A DNA stretch of 64,000 nucleotides from Kutzneria sp. 744. GTDB taxonomy: Bacteria; Actinomycetota; Actinomycetes; Mycobacteriales; Pseudonocardiaceae. The notes beneath the pieces were generated by a model that had not been told where the DNA came from, made no database searches, and saw only the letters and a list, made by a program, of their open reading frames with translations. A program made the translations under genes and the position numbers. Below, one piece after another: positions 58,272-64,000 of the stretch. The stretch is taken from contig NZ_KK037166.1 of the NCBI RefSeq assembly GCF_000568255.1, positions 11,065,401-11,129,400 of the forward strand. Direction: 5' to 3'. Numbering within the stretch: the first letter of the stretch is position 1; every line of letters starts with the position of its first letter.

Positions 58272-58641
58272 CGACCGAGCCTCCTACTAGACACGTGCGG
58301 GGCCGACGGACCCCACTCCCACCCTGAACACTCTCGTGTATCCGCCAGTGGCGAAATGCTGCAAGTGACGGTGCACGGCACCGGAAGTTGTAGAGACCCC
58401 ACAAAAGATGACGCCAGTCACAGGGACGCCGGCCGGCCGCCCGGCCACGGCGGCGTGTCGCGCTGGACAACCGGGGTTGTCGCGGTTCCTCGCGCGCATG
58501 GCGTCCTCTTCGGCCGGTGGTCGTTGGCACTGCCGGGCGCTCGCGCGCCCGGCGTGCAGTCTCCCCCACGAGCCTTTAGGGGAACTCGCAGTTCGCACAA
58601 ATATGACTGGGAGCTGGCGAAAAACCAGCCCCCGCCTGATG
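58272..58641. promoter_or_regulatory. upstream region of the carboxylase gene
   Basis: About 370 bp. A possible minus-strand promoter has TTGCAG (58359-58364) and ATACAC (58336-58341) 17 bp apart. The right end contains the GCTGG/CCAGC hairpin (58613-58629) past the glycosidase stop. No gene supported. Confidence 0.4.
58613..58629 (-). terminator. short hairpin after glycosidase gene
   Basis: GCTGG (58613-58617) and CCAGC (58625-58629) with an A-rich seven-base loop, 13 bp beyond the glycosidase stop. Confidence 0.4.
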
Positions 58642-59979
58642 TCAGCTTGTGGCCACCAGCGCGGCGCTGCCGGCCGGGAGGTCGACCGTGACCGTCCCAC
58701 CGCGCACGGTCACGTGCTTGGGCCTCGGCGCGAACTGACCGCCCTTGCCCACGGTCGCGCCGGCCAGGGAGATGGCTGTCGAGTCGAGGCTCGGGGCCGT
58801 GAGCAGGTACTCCGCCGCTTTGTGGGCGGTCGTGGACAGCTTGACCGTCACGTGGATGGCCGTGGTGCCCGTGTTGTTGACGACGACGTTGCGGCCGATG
58901 CCCCAGGCCGTCACGTTCGGCGCGCCGGTGACGGTCGCCGCGTGCAGGCTGCCGGTGCCGGCCAGCTTCCACAGCAGCTGTCCGTAGTAGACGCCCTGCA
59001 CGCCGATCGGAGTCAGGCCGTCGAACACGATCGGGGAGTACGTCAGCGGGAACTGCGAGGAGGTGCCGCCGTGGAAGTTCACGCCGTCGCCGTGGTTGGC
59101 CGCGATGCCGTGCATGTAGTCCAGCGACCACAGCGCCGCCGCCTGCACGTCGCTGACTCCCTTCGCGCCGCCGTGGAAGTACGAGTTGGACTCGGTGATA
59201 CGCCACCCCGGCAGGCCGTTGGCGACGGTCACGTTCTGCATCGCCGCCTCGTTGTTGGGCAGTCGGCCGCTCGTGTTGGACGCCAGCAGCGCCGGGATGG
59301 AGGCCGTGGTGTTGTTGCCGATGTAGAGGTGCGTGGACAGCAGCCGCAGGCCCTTGTCCTTCTCGTGCGCGGCAAAGGTGCTCGCCCACGCCGTCGAGTC
59401 GGCCTGGCCCGGGCCGTCGAACACCGCGTCGGGGACCTTGGCGCGGATCGCCGCCGTGTAGGCCTCGAACGACGCCTCGTAGGCCGCCTCGGTCGTGTAG
59501 ACGTTCGGCTCGTTGCCGATCTCGAACGCGATCACGTTGGCGCCCAACGCATGTGCCGCGAACTCGGCCTCGTCGGCGGCGTTGGCCGGCGTGTTGGTCT
59601 TCAGGTTGATCCCGTAGATCACCCGCCAGCCGGTGGCCTTGACGAACCCGGCCAGCCTGGCGACGTCCGCCGGCGCCACCTCCTTGTCCGAGCCGCCGGC
59701 GCCGGCGGGGTTCCAGTTCACCTGGTCGCCCAGGTTCCCACCCAGCCGCAGCACGCTCGGCCCCAGCCGGCGGAACAGCTTCACCAGGTCCGTGTCCTTG
59801 GCGTCGAACAGGCCCGCGCCGACGCGGTCCTTCTCGTAGCTGAAGCCGGCGAAGCCGCGCTCGACGCTGCCGCTGGACGCCTTCGCGATCTCCACCGTCA
59901 CCGGCGTCGGCGGCGCCGGGCTGGCTGCCAGAACCGTGAGCGAGGCGAGTGTGGTCGCCAGGATGTGGGCGAGTGCCAT
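58642..59979 (-). CDS. secreted glycoside hydrolase, GH79-like
   Basis: 445 residues from the ATG at 59979 with GGGAG upstream. Signal peptide (MALAHILATTLASLTVLAAS). TIM-barrel with acid/base Glu157 in AFEIGNEPNVYT and a nucleophile candidate in WRITESNSYFHGG (near 275). A C-terminal beta-sandwich (about 360-445) resembles the GH79 C domain. GH79 enzymes include beta-glucuronidases and heparanase-like enzymes; the exact sugar is not readable. Confidence 0.85.
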   Translation of the reverse strand: MALAHILATTLASLTVLAASPAPPTPVTVEIAKASSGSVERGFAGFSYEKDRVGAGLFDAKDTDLVKLFRRLGPSVLRLGGNLGDQVNWNPAGAGGSDKEVAPADVARLAGFVKATGWRVIYGINLKTNTPANAADEAEFAAHALGANVIAFEIGNEPNVYTTEAAYEASFEAYTAAIRAKVPDAVFDGPGQADSTAWASTFAAHEKDKGLRLLSTHLYIGNNTTASIPALLASNTSGRLPNNEAAMQNVTVANGLPGWRITESNSYFHGGAKGVSDVQAAALWSLDYMHGIAANHGDGVNFHGGTSSQFPLTYSPIVFDGLTPIGVQGVYYGQLLWKLAGTGSLHAATVTGAPNVTAWGIGRNVVVNNTGTTAIHVTVKLSTTAHKAAEYLLTAPSLDSTAISLAGATVGKGGQFAPRPKHVTVRGGTVTVDLPAGSAALVATS

Positions 59980-60158
59980 CGGGTCTCCCTTGGTCGGGGC
60001 AACCGGGCGGCACGGATGCCGCCGGCGACTATAGATCCGATGTATCAGGGTCGTAAAGCTTTGCAACTGGTCTTTGGGTATCGAGAGATCCGATCAGTCG
60101 GCATCGGTGAGCGCGGGTCGGACGGCTCGGGGTGGCGCGGGCGGGTGGGTCGTGTGCT

Positions 60159-60171
60159 CTAATGGCATTAG
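60159..60171. promoter_or_regulatory. CTAATG-G-CATTAG palindrome upstream of CGNR gene
   Basis: Perfect 13-bp palindrome 20 bp before the CGNR gene start, followed by another GGCATTA-like half (60171-60178). Likely an autoregulatory operator. Confidence 0.6.
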
Positions 60172-60191
60172 GGCATTACTGGGAGGCGGGA

Positions 60192-60767
60192 ATGGCAGAG
60201 TCGCGGCGGCGGTTGGCGACCGGAAGGCTGTGCCTGGAGCTGGTGGCGACGGTGCACGGCCGGCTGAGCGGTGCGCCGAACGACGACCTGCTGGACGGCG
60301 CACGGGTGGCCGAGTGGCTGGCGGCGATCGGGGCCGAGACAGGGGAACGCCCGGCGGACGGGGATGTCGAGCACTATCTGGACGTGCGCGAGGCGATCTA
60401 CCGGCTGGTGACCTCGGCGGCGACCGGGGACGTGGCGGATGTCGAGCAGCGGAACGCAGATGTGGCGTTGGTGAATGCCTGGGCCCGTGGGCCGGCGCCG
60501 GTGCCGCAGTTGCGGGTGGGGGAGCAGGGCCTGGTGTCGAACACCGCGCTGCCGACTCCCCGGCAGGTGCTGACCGTGGTGGCGCGCGACGCCATCGACC
60601 TGCTGGCCGCGCCGGAGGCCGCCCGGCTGCACCAGTGCGACGGAAGCCATTGCGGCACGGTCTTTCTGGACACGTCGCGGGGCGGGCGGCGCCGGTGGTG
60701 CTCGTCCGACAAGTGCGGCAACCGGGCCCGCGTCGCGGCGCACCGGGACCGGCACGTGTCGGCCTGA
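60192..60767 (+). CDS. CGNR zinc-finger / ABATE-domain regulator
   Basis: 191 residues from the ATG behind GGGAGG. N-terminal ABATE domain (LCLELVATVHGRL, VAEWLAAIGAE, DVREAIYRLV) and C-terminal CGNR zinc finger with four Cys (HQCDGSHCGTVFLDTSRGGR, RRWCSSDKCGNRARVAAHR). These are stress-linked transcription factors in actinomycetes. The palindrome just upstream suggests autoregulation. Confidence 0.9.
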   Translation: MAESRRRLATGRLCLELVATVHGRLSGAPNDDLLDGARVAEWLAAIGAETGERPADGDVEHYLDVREAIYRLVTSAATGDVADVEQRNADVALVNAWARGPAPVPQLRVGEQGLVSNTALPTPRQVLTVVARDAIDLLAAPEAARLHQCDGSHCGTVFLDTSRGGRRRWCSSDKCGNRARVAAHRDRHVSA

Positions 60768-60806
60768 AGCGGCGGAATCGACACTCGTATCGACCAAGGG
60801 AGGAAC

Positions 60807-60820
60807 TTCCGCCGGCGGAA
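60807..60820. terminator. TTCCGCCGGCGGAA palindrome
   Basis: Perfect 14-bp palindrome about 40 bp after the CGNR stop and 90 bp before the LysR start. Could be a terminator stem or a LysR operator. Confidence 0.4.
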
Positions 60821-60908
60821 AAGTGCCGGTCATCTGCCCCCGTGACCGGCTCGATCCTGTCCTAGGCTGACGGGGTCGGAACCTGCCGGATTTCGCTGGG
60901 GGAAATCT

Positions 60909-61802
60909 GTGGACCACAGACAACTGAACACGTTCACGACCGTGTGCCGCACCCGGAGTATCACCAGGGCGGCAGCGGAGCTGGGTTATTCGCAGTCGGC
61001 GGTGACGTCGCAGGTGAAAAGCCTGGAATCGGTGCTCGGAGTGGCGCTGTTCGAGCGCAGACGCGACGGCGTGCGGCTCACGGCGTTCGGTGAGCGATTC
61101 CTGCCGTACGCGCAGCGTTTGCTGACATTGGCCGACGAGGCCCGCGGCGCATTGCACAACAATGGGGCGCTCGGGGGCAGTCTCATTGTCGGCGCCGGCG
61201 AGTCGGTCACCACCTATCGGCTACCCGCCCTGGTGGAGGCGTTCCATCACCGGTACCCGGACGTCCGGCTGTCGCTGCGGATCTTCCGCGACGGCCGGGC
61301 CCTGAACGCGCTGGAGCGCGACGAGGTCGACGTCTGCCTGCTGTCGGCGGTGGACGAGCCGGCCGGTGACTTCCACCGCAAGGACCTCGGCGACGACGAG
61401 GTCGTGCTGGTCGCGGCCCCGGACCACCCGCTGGGCCGGCACACCCTGATCACCGTCGCCGACCTGGCCGGATGCCGGTTCGTCATCGCCCAGCCGGACT
61501 GCCTGTACGCCCGGATCCTGGCCGCGGAGATCGGCGGCGCGGCCGAGGCGGCCCTCCAGTTCGGCACGGTCGAAGGCGTGAAGAGGGCGGTCGCGGCGGG
61601 CCTCGGAGTCGCCCTGCTGCCGAGGATCGCCGTCGCCGACCTGGTTGCCGCCGGCGAGGCCGTGGTCCTGCCTTGGCGGGCGGCAGCGCCGGCGCGCCTG
61701 TATGCCGTCTGGACCGGCAAACACGAAGGAAGCCGCGAACTGGACGCACTGGTCACGCTGATGTCCCGCACCTCCCGGGAAGACCTCCGCCTTGTGAGCT
61801 AG
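60909..61802 (+). CDS. LysR-family transcriptional regulator
   Basis: 297 residues from GTG, with GGGGGA upstream. Helix-turn-helix TRAAAELGYSQSAVTSQVKS, LESVLGVALFERRRDGVRL; substrate domain with GSLIVGAGESVTTYRLPALV and AAGLGVALLPRIAVADLVAA. No divergent target; the next gene on its strand, the FAD-NAD(P) protein, begins 350 bp away. Confidence 0.92.
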   Translation: MDHRQLNTFTTVCRTRSITRAAAELGYSQSAVTSQVKSLESVLGVALFERRRDGVRLTAFGERFLPYAQRLLTLADEARGALHNNGALGGSLIVGAGESVTTYRLPALVEAFHHRYPDVRLSLRIFRDGRALNALERDEVDVCLLSAVDEPAGDFHRKDLGDDEVVLVAAPDHPLGRHTLITVADLAGCRFVIAQPDCLYARILAAEIGGAAEAALQFGTVEGVKRAVAAGLGVALLPRIAVADLVAAGEAVVLPWRAAAPARLYAVWTGKHEGSRELDALVTLMSRTSREDLRLVS

Positions 61803-61999
61803 CCCTCATAGCGGCCGCTGATGGCGTTATCGACGAACTCCCGCTCCGACCGCTTCTCCCGGCGCTGGCGAATCGCTAGTGTCGGTGTCGAGAACACAAC
61901 GGAAACGAGTTTGTCCGACACCGATGCAATCCGTCGCCGGTAACGGTCACGACTGACCGGAACGCGCATATGGCGATGGCTGATCGTGTCGTCAACCAA
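61799..61999 (-). CDS. possible small hypothetical protein
   Basis: 66 residues ending LAIRQRREKRSEREFVDNAI-SGRYEG. The C-terminal part looks protein-like and the stop nearly touches the LysR stop, as convergent pairs elsewhere do in this window. The N-terminal half (ISHRHMRVPVSRDRYRRR) is less convincing, and no clear ribosome site precedes the ATG. Not recognised. Confidence 0.3.
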   Translation of the reverse strand: MVDDTISHRHMRVPVSRDRYRRRIASVSDKLVSVVFSTPTLAIRQRREKRSEREFVDNAISGRYEG

Positions 62000-62153
62000 C
62001 GGAAAAAGGCTTCGCCCGTTGGTGGCGGCCGATCATGGTCGTACTGTGAGGGCCGGGCGTCAATGGCGGCGGCAACGGTATTCACATACCGCGTGCACAA
62101 TGCCGGCTGAAACGCGCCCGAATCACGTCCTACTTGGGGAGAAGGGCATTAGT

Positions 62154-63500
62154 GTGTCTGAATACACGTCGGACGGCCACGTCGACATGGACGTGGCGAT
62201 CGTCGGGATGGGTCCTCGCGGCCTTTCCGTGCTCGAACGGCTGGTGGCCCGGCTGACCGAGACGCCCGTCGACGCCACGGTCCGGATCTGGACGTTCGAG
62301 CCGGGCGAGCAGGGCGCGGGCCGCATCTGGCGCACCAGCCAGCCGCACTGGTTCGCGATGAACACGGCGGCCGGCGAGGTCAGCATCTACTCCGGCGGCC
62401 CGGACGGCGGTCCGCACCGCGCAGGTGCGGGGCCGTCGCTGTACGAGTGGCTGGCCGCGCACCCGGATCCGCGCTGGTCGGCGCTGGGGCAGAGCGACTA
62501 CGCGCCGCGCCCGGTCTACGGCGAGTACCTGACCGCCGCCTACCGCGCCGTCGTGGCCGACGCGCCGGCCAACGTGCACGTGCTGCCGGTGTCGGCGCGG
62601 GTGGACCGCGTCGAGAGAGTGGACGGCCAGACGGTGCTCACCGCGTACAACGGGCGCTTCGAACTGGCCGTGGACAAGGTGATCCTCACGACCGGGCACC
62701 CCCGCAACGTCCCGGACGACACCAACCGGCAGTTCCTCGCGCACGCCGACGCCAATCCCGCGCTCCGGTACGTGATGGGCGACTCGGCGGCGGAGATGCC
62801 GCTGGACGCCATCGCGCCGGGCAGCGAGGTCGGCATCATCGGCCTGGGCCTGACCTTCTTCGACGTGGTGGCGGCGCTGACCGCCGGCCGCGGCGGAGTG
62901 TTCACCACCGACGACAACGGCGTGCTGCGCTACCGGCCCAGCGGCAAGGAGCCGCGCATCATCGCCGGTTCCCGCAGCGGCCTGCCGATGCTGGCTCGCG
63001 GCCGCAACCAGAAGGCGCCGACCTACCGCTACAAGGCCCGCTTCGCCACCGACGCGGCATTGCAGGCCGCGCGGCGACGGGCGCAGGCCGAGCACGGCAC
63101 GGCGCAGCTGGACTTCCGCCGTGACGTGCTTCCCTTGCTGCAGAAGGAAGTCGAGCACACGTACTACCGGACCCTGGTGCGTCGCCGCCAGGACCAGGCG
63201 GTGGCCGACCAGTTCGCCGAGCGGCACCTCGCCGTGGCCGACGACCCGGCGCTGGTCGACAAACTGCTGGCCGAGTTCGGCATCTCCGACGCCAAGCGCA
63301 TCGACATGGACCGGATGGCCCGGCCGTTCGCCGGCGTGGAGTTCGACAGCCCGGCCGACTTCCACCGGGTGGTGCTGGACGTGCTGCGGCTGGACGTCGC
63401 CGAGGCCTTGCAGGGCAACCTCGACGGTGGAGCTTACGCACGGCCAACGAACACCGGTGTAAGACCGAAGCTCCATCACCTGTCGGTGGGATGCGAATGA
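62154..63500 (+). CDS. FAD/NAD(P)-binding protein, C-terminally truncated
   Basis: 448 residues from GTG with GGGGAGAAGGG upstream. FAD motif DVAIVGMGPRGLSVLERLVA at about 12-31, then WFAMNTAAGEVSIYSGG and GSEVGIIGLGLTFFDVVAAL (second Rossmann motif). This is the pfam13454-type family of N-hydroxylase-like flavoproteins, usually 600 residues or more. Normal sequence stops at DVAEALQGNLDGG; the last 22 residues (AYARPTNTGVRPKLHHLSVG and on) look foreign, and low-G+C DNA follows. Some 150 C-terminal residues are probably lost. Whether the stub is active is unknown. Confidence 0.8.
   Translation: MSEYTSDGHVDMDVAIVGMGPRGLSVLERLVARLTETPVDATVRIWTFEPGEQGAGRIWRTSQPHWFAMNTAAGEVSIYSGGPDGGPHRAGAGPSLYEWLAAHPDPRWSALGQSDYAPRPVYGEYLTAAYRAVVADAPANVHVLPVSARVDRVERVDGQTVLTAYNGRFELAVDKVILTTGHPRNVPDDTNRQFLAHADANPALRYVMGDSAAEMPLDAIAPGSEVGIIGLGLTFFDVVAALTAGRGGVFTTDDNGVLRYRPSGKEPRIIAGSRSGLPMLARGRNQKAPTYRYKARFATDAALQAARRRAQAEHGTAQLDFRRDVLPLLQKEVEHTYYRTLVRRRQDQAVADQFAERHLAVADDPALVDKLLAEFGISDAKRIDMDRMARPFAGVEFDSPADFHRVVLDVLRLDVAEALQGNLDGGAYARPTNTGVRPKLHHLSVGCE
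63428..63475. repeat. inverted repeat at the truncation point
   Basis: TGGAGCTTAC (63428-63437) faces GTAAG (63459-63463) and AAGCTCCA (63468-63475). The imperfect inverted repeat sits exactly where normal coding ends and may be the scar or end of a mobile element, or a hairpin. Confidence 0.45.
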
Positions 63501-64000
63501 CTTCTTCAAGCGTACTTCCGTTCCAGCTCGCTTTTTTGGCTAATATCCCGAGGGTCAGCGGCTATAACTCATTACTGTAGTGGACATGTTGGCGTGCTAT
63601 CTGAGCGTTCTGAGCGATTCCAGTATCCCAAACACGGATAACCCCCTGCGGGTGCGCCAAGATGCATCTCGGTTGGAAAGTTAAATCAGACAGGGTACGA
63701 GTAAGCGCAACGGAGTCCTCCGCGGCATGTACAGCCACTCGAAGTAATTAATTTCGGCGAGCTGCACGGGCTCTCTCTGTAACACTTCGAATATAGCTCG
63801 ACCCCGACGGCTGCATCGAGACGCCCAGGTATTTAATGTGTTGGACTGGGTGTCATGCCGTCGTTCACGTTATATCTATTTCCTGTCTCTTTCAGCGCCG
63901 TGACCGCTACGTTCCGCCTCCGCTCATACTCCACTCCAACCACAATGTTAACAATCTAGTGTCGTTAAGATATCGATCGCTTCTATGTCTCTTGCTAAAC
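63501..64000. other. low-G+C region at the right edge, no gene seen
   Basis: Base composition falls to about half G+C (28 of 60 bases at 63541-63600). All frames are broken by stops. No tRNA, IS end or known RNA recognised. Resembles the island at 29.4-30.6 kb in character, not in sequence. Confidence 0.6.

Noticed and set aside
58408-60162. 584-codon plus-strand frame opposite the glycosidase
   Set aside because: Shadow frame; the minus strand has a signal peptide, catalytic Glu motifs and a ribosome site.
63501-64000. Possible minus-strand peptide EINYFEWLYMPRR in the right-edge region
   Set aside because: Only about 30 codons between stops, no start or homology recognised.

Overview
The window is high-G+C actinomycete DNA. 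It has dense, often overlapping genes, frequent GTG starts, many TetR/LysR/MarR/LuxR regulators, a SARP (BTAD) regulator, an MpaB-type oxygenase, a deazaflavin (F420)-type reductase, and a single-chain 1812-residue acyl-CoA carboxylase. A filamentous member of the Pseudonocardiales is the best guess, but this is inferred from gene content, with no rRNA or tRNA in view. The content is accessory and secondary-metabolism-like rather than core.

Layout. 1-6 kb: the N-terminal part of a VWA lipoprotein-like gene running off the left edge, a TetR/hydrolase pair, an intact IS630-family element, and a Gfo/Idh/MocA oxidoreductase. 6-8.5 kb: a patch of broken genes (GNAT with an amber codon, remnants of a sugar-binding protein and a LuxR regulator). 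8.4-15.9 kb: SARP regulator, hydrolase, TetR plus FAD monooxygenase with a clear operator, SAM methyltransferase, luciferase-like monooxygenase, MpaB oxygenase. 15.9-19.2 kb: a translationally coupled XRE / ImmA-IrrE / MAB_1171c-like membrane protein / FAD monooxygenase module. 19.6-21.9 kb: atypical response regulator and two orphan Tad-pilus genes. 22-28 kb: MmyB-type regulator, frameshifted dienelactone hydrolase, two-component system facing an ABC exporter whose permease has lost membrane segments. 28-36 kb: SGNH hydrolase, a 1.2-kb low-G+C island, hydrolase/tartrate dehydrogenase/LysR cluster, a second methyltransferase paralog, GlxA-type AraC regulator. 36-46 kb: broken S9 peptidase, secreted PDZ-like protein, Na+/H+ antiporter, LacI regulator with five phased half-sites, methyltransferase pair, amidase, furA-katG. 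46-58 kb: DUF4360 secreted protein, broken LtrA, SGNH lipase-like, disulfide-reductase-like flavoprotein operon, MarR/SDR pair, giant fused carboxylase. 58-64 kb: GH79-like glycosidase, CGNR regulator, LysR, a 3'-truncated FAD-NAD(P) protein, and another low-G+C stretch at the right edge.

Themes. Ten convergent gene pairs overlap at their stop codons with no terminator between them. At least eight genes are broken or shortened by abrupt deletions, frameshifts or stops. Regulator/enzyme pairs (TetR-FMO, MarR-SDR, TetR-hydrolase, CGNR) carry easily seen palindromic operators. The best candidate for an under-described system is the XRE-ImmA/IrrE-membrane protein-FMO module at 15927-19228. No CRISPR array, tRNA or rRNA was seen.
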